From Lachnospiraceae bacterium (GTDB lineage Bacteria > Bacillota > Clostridia > Lachnospirales > Lachnospiraceae), in the NCBI GenBank assembly GCA_009774245.1, contig VSNM01000001.1, positions 155,317 to 219,316 of the forward strand: a stretch of 64,000 nucleotides of DNA, read 5' to 3'. The notes under the pieces were generated by a model that had not been told where the DNA came from, made no database searches, and was given only the letters and a program-made list of their open reading frames with translations. This document shows, piece by piece, positions 52,570 to 60,790 of the stretch; the first letter of the stretch is position 1; each line of letters begins with the position of its first letter. The translations under genes were made by a program, and so were the position numbers.

Positions 52570-53073
52570 ATGAGTGAGAGCGTAAGGACCGGCGGCATCG
52601 GGAAAAATCCCGCCATAGACAGGATCAACAGCCTGAACGCGGCGGATATCAGAAACCAGGCAGTCAGAAGGATGGAAGAGCTCCTGCTGGTAACAGATAC
52701 GGCGGGAGACGGAAGATACACCAGGACAGTCCCGATAGATTTCAGCGCGGCGGACTGGAAGGGGACAGCAGCAGAGCGGAAGAAGGAGAGGACAAATGGA
52801 AGAAGAAAAGGAAGGAACTGGATGGCAGGTATCAGCCTGTCTGAATGGGAGGATACATATGGGAATGCCGGAGGGCTGGGAGAGGCCGGCGGAGACAGTG
52901 CTGTCGGAGAGATTTCCCGGCAGTACGGGGCCGGAGGAAATATTCGCGGACTCCGGGGCGGACAGGATGCTCACGCTCAGCAGGCTGGGGAAGCATCTGC
53001 AGGAGAGACAGGTATATCCGGCAGTGCGGGAGATACAGCGGGTGGTCAGCCGCGTCTATCCGGAGAGCGTTAG
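52570..53073 (+). CDS. Short spike-operon protein; 3' half overlaps the next gene
   Basis: Up to 167 residues; ribosome site AAGGAGG precedes ATG 52570. The first 75 residues (KNPAIDRINSLNAADIRNQA, RRMEELLLVTDTAG) look like a real helical protein. From 52796 on the frame overlaps the DcrB-like gene, whose codon use is the convincing one. The C-terminal Gly-rich part is probably an overprinted or frameshift-extended tail. No family recognised. Confidence 0.45.
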   Translation: MSESVRTGGIGKNPAIDRINSLNAADIRNQAVRRMEELLLVTDTAGDGRYTRTVPIDFSAADWKGTAAERKKERTNGRRKGRNWMAGISLSEWEDTYGNAGGLGEAGGDSAVGEISRQYGAGGNIRGLRGGQDAHAQQAGEASAGETGISGSAGDTAGGQPRLSGER

Positions 53074-53308
53074 GGACCAGGCGCAGACCATCACAGTACA
53101 GACGGGCAGTGCGGGATTCTTTTCATTCCTCACGGGAGGCATGGCAGGGGATGTGTGCCATTTCCTGTTCATCCTCCCGGATGCGGAGGAAAGGATGCTG
53201 CTGGGCGGACTCCACCTGCCCGCGGGGGAGCTGCGCAGCGGGAAGGAACTGCTGGTAAAGATCATAAGGAGCATACAGGAAGAGGATACAGGGAGGAACA
53301 GCCAATGA
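52796..53308 (+). CDS. DcrB/DUF1795-like adaptor
   Basis: 170 residues from ATG 52796 (ribosome site GAAGGAGAGG). The layout follows the adaptor at 22371: MPEGWERPAETVLSERFPGS, then a middle with helix LGKHLQERQVYPAVREIQRV, then a sheet CHFLFILPDAEERMLLGGLH and a closing helix. It overlaps VgrG 4 by ATGA. An Eag-like role in loading a PAAR-like effector onto VgrG 4 is the natural guess. Confidence 0.65.
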   Translation: MEEEKEGTGWQVSACLNGRIHMGMPEGWERPAETVLSERFPGSTGPEEIFADSGADRMLTLSRLGKHLQERQVYPAVREIQRVVSRVYPESVRDQAQTITVQTGSAGFFSFLTGGMAGDVCHFLFILPDAEERMLLGGLHLPAGELRSGKELLVKIIRSIQEEDTGRNSQ

Positions 53309-54711
53309 GAGAATATCAGATTCAGATAGAGCCGTTTGAGTATACGGCAGTACAGGATATAAAGATCACGAGTACAGTAAATGAACATGCGGTGGCCTCA
53401 GTCACGGTACAGATCAGGGACGGGCGGGAGGAAGAGTATCTCGATATGCTGACAGGGGAGACATGGGTTAGGATTACCGGCGTCGGCGAACCAGACGGCG
53501 GCGCAGGGACAGTATATACCGTGCTGTTCCACGGGATTGTCATGGATTTTTCCTTCTCCCATGACAGCCGCGGGACGACGATGCACCTGGAGCTGGCGAG
53601 CGGCACGGTGCTGATGGACCTGGAGCCGCATTTCAGGGTATTCCAGAATGAAAATGCCCTGTGTGCCTCCATCCATGAGAGGATCACCGGGGCCTATCCG
53701 GACGGGCGTGTGACCTGCACGGAGGGCGGCAGCGACCGGACAGCAGGAATCCTGATACAGTACAGGGAGACCGACTGGGAATTCCTGAAACGTATGGCGG
53801 CAGCGTCAGGGCGCTGTCTGGTGCCCGATGCCCTGAGAAAGGGGGTGCGCTACACTGTCGGACTTCCGGAAGGGATAGGGAGGGATATCCCGGCAGACCA
53901 TATCCGCATACGGCTCGACATGCGCGAATACATGGAAAAGACACACGGCGGCATGACACAGCTCCGCGCGGGCGACATGCCGGAGCTGGCCGTCACGGAC
54001 AGGGAGATCTGCCAGACCGGCGACAGGATGTCATACCAGGGACGGGAGTACTATATCTACAGGATTGAGACGGTCTACCGGGGCGGGGAATGTCTCCATA
54101 CATACCATCTCAGGAGAAAGGAGGCGCTCAGCCCGCTGCCCGTGCCGCATGAATCCATAACAGGCTGCTCCTTTGACGCGGTGGTAACCAGCGTGCAGAA
54201 GGACAGGGTGCAGGTGGAGATCGCAGGGGATGAATGGAACGCGCAGGACGGGAAGGCGTGGTTCCCGTATGCGACAGTGTACTCCTCCGCTGACGGGACC
54301 GGCTGGTACTGTATGCCGGAGCCGGGAGACAGCGTGCGCCTGCATGTGCCGGAGTGCGAGGGGGACAGCTTCGTGATGAGCGCGGTGCACAGGGAGACGG
54401 ACGCCGCGAGGCAGAACCCCGACTACAAATCCTTTAAGACGAAATACGGGAAAGAGATCCTGTTTACACCGGATTCGATCCTGATGACGAACAACCGGGG
54501 CATGATGGTGGAGATGAACGACAGCGAGGGAATCAGGATAACAAGCGACAGGGACATCGTGGTCGATGCGAAAGAAAACCTCACCATATCGAGCAACAGC
54601 GCGTCGCTGCTGCTCGCCGCGGAGGACCAGCTGCAGGTGCGGCAGGGCGGAACCAGCATGACACTCAGCGGGGATATCTCCTTTACGGGCGGGGAGTTCA
54701 GGATACAGTAG
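53305..54711 (+). CDS. VgrG-like spike protein 4
   Basis: 468 residues from ATG 53305, set by the ATGA overlap. Clear paralogue of spike 1: LIQYRETDWEFLKRMAAASG (about 150-170), OB-fold WFPYATVYSSADGTGWYCMP and EPGDSVRLHV, and the C-terminal FTPDSILMTNNRGMMVEMND / VVDAKENLTISSNSASLLLA repeats. It ends FTGGEFRIQ, the same ending as the DcrB-like protein at 60142. The PAAR-like effector at 54737 follows after 25 bases and is its likely cargo. Confidence 0.9.
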   Translation: MREYQIQIEPFEYTAVQDIKITSTVNEHAVASVTVQIRDGREEEYLDMLTGETWVRITGVGEPDGGAGTVYTVLFHGIVMDFSFSHDSRGTTMHLELASGTVLMDLEPHFRVFQNENALCASIHERITGAYPDGRVTCTEGGSDRTAGILIQYRETDWEFLKRMAAASGRCLVPDALRKGVRYTVGLPEGIGRDIPADHIRIRLDMREYMEKTHGGMTQLRAGDMPELAVTDREICQTGDRMSYQGREYYIYRIETVYRGGECLHTYHLRRKEALSPLPVPHESITGCSFDAVVTSVQKDRVQVEIAGDEWNAQDGKAWFPYATVYSSADGTGWYCMPEPGDSVRLHVPECEGDSFVMSAVHRETDAARQNPDYKSFKTKYGKEILFTPDSILMTNNRGMMVEMNDSEGIRITSDRDIVVDAKENLTISSNSASLLLAAEDQLQVRQGGTSMTLSGDISFTGGEFRIQ

Positions 54712-54736
54712 ATGATAAATATATGGAGGTAAAACG

Positions 54737-56206
54737 ATGGCGGGAAAGAAATACCCAGAGCAGGTATATATAGAAGAGGAAAAGAATGAAAAATATATGG
54801 AAGGCAATTATGATGGAGATGCTGACCAGCAATACAAACAGGAGCGGGCTGACAAACGGCGGTCGCTTGAGATAGAGGAGGAAATAGAATATGCACAGGG
54901 ATATATTTATGAAAGGGAAACGGAACGGCTGTCATGTGAGTATAAAGTAGTAGGTGAGAAATTTGTGCAATTAATGAGAGATTATATCGAGGAGAACAAA
55001 TATCAGCAGTATCTTGTTGATGGCGCCGTTCTCCGGTGCGATCAGGCAATGACAGACGATGTGGTTTTTACTGAATGGGGAGAAAAGGTTGTATTGGAGA
55101 ACAAGGCAGACGAAGTGTGCAATATTATTCTGAATGTTTCTGAAAATCCTGTTTATGAAGATGATGATTCAGAAAATTCCATGACCATAAATGGGTTAAG
55201 ATATGCGACAGTGAAAGATACGATTAAGAATGTAAATATAATTGTTCCAAAATGTAACTGCAGGCTGGCAGCTGACAGGGAGAAGGAAGAAGAAAGAATC
55301 CGCAATGATCTTGACCGCAATAAAAACGGGGTATGTATGCATCTCATGAGGCTGAACGAAGAATGGGACAATTATGAGGTGAAAGATGCAAAAGGTTTTG
55401 CGATAAAATATGCTAAAAGAGTAAATGTTGCACCCTCGCCATTTTCGGCAGGGGCGGGAAGGGTACTGGATGAATCTGAGGATGTTGTTTGGGAGGAGGT
55501 AGAGGGGATTACGATGACCTCTGTGCTGTTCTGCAAGCATGGCGGGTTGATCATGCCGGTTACGTCGGGGCAGACAGCTTATTCGGAGGAAGAAATAATT
55601 TTGATCTATACGGCAGATAAAAATGCTAAAGTAAGTGGATTATCGGGAGAACCGGGCGAGGGAGCGAGGAAAGGAGCTCAAGTTTTGTTTGATTTTGCTA
55701 CTCGTGAATATGGTAGTGGATTTGGAGTAGACACACCTAATTACTACCTTATGCATCATTCCAATCAATATTATGACGAAAATGGATTGTCAAGAATAAG
55801 TAAAATTCCGGGAAAGCAAACAAATGAGGATTATTATTGTGTTGCAATGGCGCCAGGCTTTATAACCAAAGCAAGCGGTTATAGCACGCCCGCAACAGAA
55901 GGAAATATAAATTTTGGCTATAGATTTTTAGTACGATTGTGTGATGAGGAAGGAAAGAATTATGATTTAGATGTGATTGTTGTCGATGAAAAACATTCAG
56001 AGGATAGGAATGACTTCTATCCACATAACAATATAGTCGAATTTGTAACTGGAAATAATATTAATGATGCAATCCTGGAAGGAGGTAATGTCAGTTTTGA
56101 CAAATTATTGTGTGGTACACAACTGGAAATCGAAGAAGTGTATGCCTATAAAGAGGGGGCTTATATTACAGGAAATTACTGGCAGCCACATTGGGAGGAT
56201 CGGTAA
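54737..56206 (+). CDS. PAAR-like effector with unrecognised toxin domain related to 23014
   Basis: 489 residues. A helical lead (about 1-90) is followed by a second-subtype PAAR-like domain (about 90-285): YLVDGAVLRCDQAMTDDVVF, KCNCRLAADREKEEE, GVCMHLMRLNEEWDNY and VEGITMTSVLFCKHGGLIMP. The C-terminal 200 residues contain FDFATREYGSGFGVDTPNYY, DYYCVAMAPGFITKASGY, DLDVIVVDEKHSED and NNIVEFVTGNN. The order ENGL..Y.VA..P..V.D.KHS..NS.VEF parallels the end of the effector at 23014. The fold is unknown; a double-psi barrel or other wall-acting domain is possible. An anchored protein gene follows 4 bases later. Confidence 0.75.
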   Translation: MAGKKYPEQVYIEEEKNEKYMEGNYDGDADQQYKQERADKRRSLEIEEEIEYAQGYIYERETERLSCEYKVVGEKFVQLMRDYIEENKYQQYLVDGAVLRCDQAMTDDVVFTEWGEKVVLENKADEVCNIILNVSENPVYEDDDSENSMTINGLRYATVKDTIKNVNIIVPKCNCRLAADREKEEERIRNDLDRNKNGVCMHLMRLNEEWDNYEVKDAKGFAIKYAKRVNVAPSPFSAGAGRVLDESEDVVWEEVEGITMTSVLFCKHGGLIMPVTSGQTAYSEEEIILIYTADKNAKVSGLSGEPGEGARKGAQVLFDFATREYGSGFGVDTPNYYLMHHSNQYYDENGLSRISKIPGKQTNEDYYCVAMAPGFITKASGYSTPATEGNINFGYRFLVRLCDEEGKNYDLDVIVVDEKHSEDRNDFYPHNNIVEFVTGNNINDAILEGGNVSFDKLLCGTQLEIEEVYAYKEGAYITGNYWQPHWEDR

Positions 56207-56210
56207 TATA

Positions 56211-57023
56211 ATGAGGAAAAAACTAGGATGTGCAATTGGTTTATTTATGTTTTTTAGTTTAATCTTTGGGATTCTGCTATTGAAAAATGGAAGTCTTGGT
56301 TTGGGCAGTAAAAACACAGAGGAAAAAAGTATGCAGATGAGCATTGGACAAAGCAAGAAAGAAATAGTTGCATATTCAAAAATCGTAAAAAAAATTTTAG
56401 AAAAGAGGAGTGAGGAGGAAATTGCATTTTTGGATAAGTATCCCACTGCTTTAAGATGGATTCGACTCTCATCATTTGATTTTAATGGGGATGGAGTAGG
56501 GGAAATCATTTTATCAGATGAATATGTGGAAACATCATCAATAATTTCCTATAACCAGGTATATGATGTCGGTGGAAAGCTGCTGTTTCGATTTGTGGCA
56601 GGGGAGATACTGGACACTGAGATATTTATGGATGAAGTGGGAAGCCAGTATTATATACAGAGTAGCCTGCACATTGCCGCAGGTCATGATGTCACATTTT
56701 ATGAGAAAATTTATCAGCTACAAAAACAAGAATGGAAAACGGAGCTGATGTTTATAGAATGGGATTGTAGACATGGGAAAGAGAGAGAGGATACTGAGGA
56801 GAAGGGATATCTCATTTATGATTGTTTTACAGAGGATGAAATAGCAAACATTATGGAAACAGGGTATGAAAATACAATAGACATTCTCAATACAAAAAAA
56901 GCAAATGGGACTAAGGAACGATTGGAAAAATATGTACAGTCTTTTAAAGGGCAACATAAGGAAAAAGTTACAGATATAGGAATTATTCTTAACTGGGAAG
57001 AGGGGATTAAATGGGCTGAGTGA
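56211..57023 (+). CDS. Single-TM exported protein, likely cognate immunity
   Basis: 270 residues from ATG 56211 (ribosome site GGGAGGAT). The anchor CAIGLFMFFSLIFGILLLK is followed by a charged helix and a domain with SFDFNGDGVGEIILSDEY, a calcium-loop/FG-GAP motif also found in the other putative immunity proteins. It starts 4 bases after the effector stop. The open frame back to 56064 overlaps the effector and is not needed. Confidence 0.65.
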   Translation: MRKKLGCAIGLFMFFSLIFGILLLKNGSLGLGSKNTEEKSMQMSIGQSKKEIVAYSKIVKKILEKRSEEEIAFLDKYPTALRWIRLSSFDFNGDGVGEIILSDEYVETSSIISYNQVYDVGGKLLFRFVAGEILDTEIFMDEVGSQYYIQSSLHIAAGHDVTFYEKIYQLQKQEWKTELMFIEWDCRHGKEREDTEEKGYLIYDCFTEDEIANIMETGYENTIDILNTKKANGTKERLEKYVQSFKGQHKEKVTDIGIILNWEEGIKWAE

Positions 57024-57025
57024 TA

Positions 57026-57271
57026 GGTTGCTTTTTTGACGCGGCAGTGATCGGTGTCGGCGTGCAGAATTTCTACATAAAGTTCTATCCAGAATGGGAT
57101 GATTGGAATGATAAGGAGACTGGCAAATATGAATTTCATGACAAGGAGTGACAAACAAAAGAGGGGAGTGTGTATTATGGTGTTCAGGAGTATAATTCAC
57201 TTCAAAATTATGTAGAACATATTAATCGCCACTTAGTGGATTTAGGATGTGAGAAAATAAAGCCGAATTAG
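57026..57271 (+). pseudogene. Remnants of effector and structural genes
   Basis: The frame CFFDAAVIGVGVQNFYIKFY to YEFHDKE stops at 57149. AAGGAGTGACAAACAA (57143-57158) equals the leader of the gene at 58996. A second frame, VYYGVQEYNSLQNYVEHINR then HLVDLGCEKIKPN, ends at 57271 just before the next lipoprotein gene and looks like the C-terminus of a lost effector. Confidence 0.6.
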
Positions 57272-57285
57272 AAGGGAGAATTTCT

Positions 57286-58647
57286 TTGACGAGATACAAT
57301 TATAAATATTTATTCGAGGCAATCATAATTTTTAGTATACTGACTATATCAGGATGCGGACAGAAAGTAAGCCAGAATTATGGAACATCAATAGATGAAG
57401 ATACTTCTGTATTGTCTACTGAAAATAGTGAAAATAACATTTCCAATTCTTTGGACATAGAGTATTCACAGGATTCGACTGTAAATGTAAAAATATACAG
57501 TCAGGAGGATTATGAGAATTTCATTAATCAGTTGGAAGGTGATAAGAAGATTTACTCTGTGTACTTGGACTTGTGCGATTTGGATACGATTATTTATCTG
57601 GATAAGCTGCTGGAGAATCAGAATATTAGATATCTGGATATAAAAAATGGAGGGGTAATCTGTGTCAGGGATAAGCATCTTCTTGAAACAGGCAGTTTAT
57701 ATGGAATAAGCTTATATCATGTTTCAGCGGTACAGGAGAATATGCTTGATCATTTTAGTGGACTGGAGATTTGTATACGATTGGACGATAGATACACAGG
57801 CAGACTGCCAACGCGGGATTTGCTGAATAACACGGACTGTGAGAGTATAGTATTAATCAGAGATGGAACCGGACAGCTCAACGGAACAGATACATATCAT
57901 GACGAGAATAGAATGGAATGGGCACATTTTTATTCTGTTTTACCTTTAGAGAATCAATATATGAAAGGCTTGTACCGAGTCAATCATGAGAGCTGCAGTT
58001 ATACCAGCTATGAGTTTTGCAAAAAGGATACGCAGGAGACATGTGCTGCATTTGTGTGCGTGAAGGATAAGGAATCAGATGGGCGACATTATTTTGATAT
58101 TCTGGAAATCCCCAAAGTAGAACTTTCCAACATTTCGCGGTATGAAGGAAGAAGGTTTTATTTTGAAGATATTAATTTTGATAGTTATGAAGATCTACTT
58201 TTTCTGGGGAATAATGACAGGATAAAGCTCTATTATCAGTGCACCGGCTTTCTGTGGGATGACAATGAAAAGATATATAAGCTGTGTGAAACAGTTCCCC
58301 ATAATTTTAAAGGGATCGATGGAGAGAAGGAGCGGCTGATATATAGTACAAGTGGATCGGCTTCTGATGATGAGTACTATATATACAAATATGACGGAAA
58401 CGAATATAAGGAAGAGCGGCTTGAAGTTCGGCAGATAAGTGAAGAGAAAATAGTATGGCAGTATTTTTTAGATGGAAAATTAGATAAAGAAATAAAGGCG
58501 GATTTAAATAAATCGCAGAATTTCTATACTGTTATATATTATGAAGATGGTGAGATAAAAGAGGAGGAATTGATAGACGCGGATTGTAACATATGGGAAA
58601 CCGGAAAAAAGTATTTTCCTGCGTTTGACTTTTATAATAATGGATAA
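57286..58647 (+). CDS. Lipoprotein, likely orphan immunity
   Basis: 453 residues from TTG 57286 with ribosome site GAAGGGAGA. Signal peptide with lipobox LTISGC (Cys at about 24), then a Ser/Asn-rich linker. The body has no recognised family: a segment of LRR-like strands (IYLDKLLENQNIRYLDIKNG), a beta-rich middle with EDINFDSYEDLLFLGNNDRI, and a final YDGNEYKEERLEVRQISEEK repeat-like sheet resembling MORN/toxin-immunity sheets. It follows an effector remnant. Confidence 0.65.
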   Translation: MTRYNYKYLFEAIIIFSILTISGCGQKVSQNYGTSIDEDTSVLSTENSENNISNSLDIEYSQDSTVNVKIYSQEDYENFINQLEGDKKIYSVYLDLCDLDTIIYLDKLLENQNIRYLDIKNGGVICVRDKHLLETGSLYGISLYHVSAVQENMLDHFSGLEICIRLDDRYTGRLPTRDLLNNTDCESIVLIRDGTGQLNGTDTYHDENRMEWAHFYSVLPLENQYMKGLYRVNHESCSYTSYEFCKKDTQETCAAFVCVKDKESDGRHYFDILEIPKVELSNISRYEGRRFYFEDINFDSYEDLLFLGNNDRIKLYYQCTGFLWDDNEKIYKLCETVPHNFKGIDGEKERLIYSTSGSASDDEYYIYKYDGNEYKEERLEVRQISEEKIVWQYFLDGKLDKEIKADLNKSQNFYTVIYYEDGEIKEEELIDADCNIWETGKKYFPAFDFYNNG

Positions 58648-58980
58648 TGCGCGAGATATGATCATCAATATCTGGGAAAATATAACAGGAACCCGTACAA
58701 CATCAACATAATAATCATTATTATGTTTAAAGCATATTCAGAGGATTATGAGCTAGATCTGCCTAAGAACACAAATGTATTATATTGACAGTCAGAGCGG
58801 GTATATTTATCGTGTAGGAGAAAATGCTGATTTTTTAAGGACGGAATTATATTATATTGGAGATTTGTGAATGGAGATGGGGTTATGGCTGGCGGCAGAG
58901 AAAATATATGGGAATTTTGTAAATGGAGAGGATCTAGACCTGGAATGGTAGAGAAGTTTTTTCAATGGAAAAATGTCGAC
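58648..58980 (+). other. Gene-poor stretch with recombination debris
   Basis: The stretch contains GGAACCCGTACAACATCAAC (58690-58709), equal to codons RNPYNIN of the gene at 59597, and short protein-like pieces (FKAYSEDYELDLPKNTNVLY; YYIDSQSGYIYRVGENADFL) without starts. No intact gene is seen. Confidence 0.55.
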
Positions 58981-58995
58981 AAGGAGTGACAAACA

Positions 58996-59622
58996 ATGGA
59001 GAAGGAACAAAGGAAGAGAACAGAAATGCTCCCATACCTGCAGGCTGCCATGGAAGAAACATTTCAGTGCACCTGCAGCGAAATCCGGACAGCGCTGGAC
59101 ACAGATGCATGCGTGATCTGGCGCGGGCTCCGGGATGCCGTCTGCGGATGCCTGGAGACAGCAGGGGCGTTACAGCGGCAGGGACAGAAGGGCAGACTGA
59201 AATACCTGGCTTTCAGCATGATGCAGCATGCGCTGTGGATGGACAGGCTGGAGCTGCGCATCGACGCCCTGGACGACAGCTTTTATCTGGACACGGCGGA
59301 GGCATCGGCGCAGTACCGTGCGGATTTCCTGCAGGACAGGTTCCGGAGAGACATGGAATGTTTATATGAAAAGGCCCGGTCGCGTTTCATAAGGATACAA
59401 AACAATGAGCTGGTTCAGATCAGACAGGCATACGCAGAATACTACTATTCCCTGCTGTTCTGCATGATGGAATCCCTGACGGGACTGGTCCGGGAGACCG
59501 TTGCTGGGAGCGGAGTCGGGACGGCGGACGGATTTCAGATCATCTTCGGTGACTACATGGACAGGGCAGTGGTATTATACAAGGAGGAGACAGGCAGTGA
59601 AATACTTTCTGATCGGGACTGA
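58996..59622 (+). CDS. Helical structural-family protein, paralogue of 34344
   Basis: 208 residues, leader AAGGAGTGACAAACA. All-helical, no signal: QGQKGRLKYLAFSMMQHALW, DDSFYLDTAEASAQYRADFL, YAEYYYSLLFCMMESLTGLV. It is one of two such genes and pieces of it are copied at 6497 and 63601, so it is a hotspot of recombination. It overlaps the next gene by 26 bases. An assembly or effector-loading role is inferred from its place before the Imm11-like and DcrB-like genes. Confidence 0.7.
   Translation: MEKEQRKRTEMLPYLQAAMEETFQCTCSEIRTALDTDACVIWRGLRDAVCGCLETAGALQRQGQKGRLKYLAFSMMQHALWMDRLELRIDALDDSFYLDTAEASAQYRADFLQDRFRRDMECLYEKARSRFIRIQNNELVQIRQAYAEYYYSLLFCMMESLTGLVRETVAGSGVGTADGFQIIFGDYMDRAVVLYKEETGSEILSDRD
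59045..59370. repeat. Repeat unit duplicated at 63601-63926
   Basis: About 326 bases starting GGCTGCCATGGAAGAAACAT recur at 63601 with only a few differences (for example CACCTGCAGC versus CGCCTGCAGC, and GGGCTCCGG versus GGCCTCCGG). The copy here is inside the intact gene. Confidence 0.9.
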
Positions 59623-60127
59623 CGAAAAGAACAGGAACCCGTACAACATCAACAAAAACAGGGCAGTTGACATCAGGATGCTGACAAGGGAAGGCATCCG
59701 CACACTGCCCAGGTGGAACATCATCGGAATGAACCTGCCGGACGAGGGATTCTTCCCCGACCTGATCTGCAGCCCGTTCATACTGATGTCCCACTCCTGT
59801 ATCGGGACGGCGACCATGTACCAGCCGGATATCATATACAGGGGAGTGAAGCTGTGGGACCGGGACAGCGGCGTCAACAGGACATATTACCTTTCTGTTC
59901 TGGACGAGCTGGACTGCATGTCAGGGCAGACACAGTTCAATACTGTCGGGAACAGGATTACCAGGCTGGTACTGGACCGGGACAGGATTGGCGAGAACGC
60001 CGTATTCCGCATAAAAGGATACAACAGATACAATAAGGGCTGCATCGCAGGGCGTCTGGATTTTGTGGAGAGCCTCCTGCGCAGGGGAATTGAAGGCATC
60101 ACGCTGGAAGAGGCAGAGCTGGTGTGA
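59597..60127 (+). CDS. Imm11/DUF1629-like protein, paralogue of 13070
   Basis: 176 residues from GTG 59597 (ribosome site AAGGAGGAG). MKYFLIGTDEKNRNPYNINK, then GFFPDLICSPFILMSHSCIG and YYLSVLDELDCMSG match the layout of 13070-13633. DUF1629/Imm11 proteins occur with type VI effectors in Proteobacteria. Here the gene is locked between structural-type genes on both sides, which points to a helper rather than immunity. Its stop overlaps the frame of the next gene. Confidence 0.6.
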   Translation: MKYFLIGTDEKNRNPYNINKNRAVDIRMLTREGIRTLPRWNIIGMNLPDEGFFPDLICSPFILMSHSCIGTATMYQPDIIYRGVKLWDRDSGVNRTYYLSVLDELDCMSGQTQFNTVGNRITRLVLDRDRIGENAVFRIKGYNRYNKGCIAGRLDFVESLLRRGIEGITLEEAELV

Positions 60128-60141
60128 CACGGAAAGGAAAT

Positions 60142-60762
60142 ATGACAATGACAAAAGATAGAGACTACGCAGACGCCGGGATACTGGCGCTGCGGCACAG
60201 ATACCGGGAAGTACAGGCCGCGCAGCTTCCCGCCGGCCGGGAGATCTTCATCGGGACAGACAGTGTTCCACTGCGCAGGGAGAGCCTGTTTGGCGGCATG
60301 TGTTCCATCATGCTGCCACAGTCGATGACAGACATGGATGATACAGAACGCATGGTGCGTTACCCGGACAGGAACCGTCCGCCGGTGATCAGGACAGACG
60401 CGGACAGGGAAGCCTCCGTGACATTCAGCCTGCTGCCGCCGGAAGATGACGGGGAGACGGAAACAGCAGCAGTGCAGCTGGCAGGACTACGCAGTGATAT
60501 GAAGAAGATCTGGAAACAGAATATATTTTACGACAGCGGGGAGGTGGATGCGGACGGGATTCCTGTCGCATGGATGGACTGTAAGGCATACTGTTTCGAC
60601 GGGAACCTTTACAGTCTGATCTTTCTGTTCCGCGCGCAGGAGCAGACTGTACTTGGGAACTTCCACTGCAGCTTTCCGCGCTATGACGTGTGGAAGCCGG
60701 CGGTGCTGAAGCTGCTGGCGACAGTGCAGGTGCAGCAGGGCGGGGAGTTCAGGATACAGTAG
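60142..60762 (+). CDS. DcrB/DUF1795-like adaptor
   Basis: 206 residues from ATG 60142 (ATG 60148 is better spaced from AAAGGAAA; GTG 60124 also possible). Pattern: FGGMCSIMLPQSMTDMDDTE and RYPDRNRPPVIRTDADREAS, then SVTFSLLPPED, a helix, DGIPVAWMDCKAYCFDGNLY and LIFLFRAQEQTVLGNFHCSF with a closing helix. This matches the adaptor at 22371 segment by segment. It lies 28 bases before a PAAR-like effector gene. The last residues GGEFRIQ match the end of VgrG 4, a sign of past recombination. Confidence 0.7.
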   Translation: MTMTKDRDYADAGILALRHRYREVQAAQLPAGREIFIGTDSVPLRRESLFGGMCSIMLPQSMTDMDDTERMVRYPDRNRPPVIRTDADREASVTFSLLPPEDDGETETAAVQLAGLRSDMKKIWKQNIFYDSGEVDADGIPVAWMDCKAYCFDGNLYSLIFLFRAQEQTVLGNFHCSFPRYDVWKPAVLKLLATVQVQQGGEFRIQ

Positions 60763-60790
60763 ATGAAAACGGATATAGGAGGAGAAAACG

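Noticed and set aside
53155..53304. N-terminal extension of VgrG 4
   Set aside because: The extension overlaps the DcrB-like gene; ATG 53305 gives an ATGA coupling and aligns with the start of VgrG 1.
7060..54711. Extracellular contractile injection system (Afp/PVC type)
   Set aside because: The gp25, Afp11/12-like baseplate, tape measure, tail fibre and AAA+ genes expected in such loci were not recognised, while membrane-anchored VWA, FHA and PP2C proteins favour a cell-bound machine. Not fully excluded.
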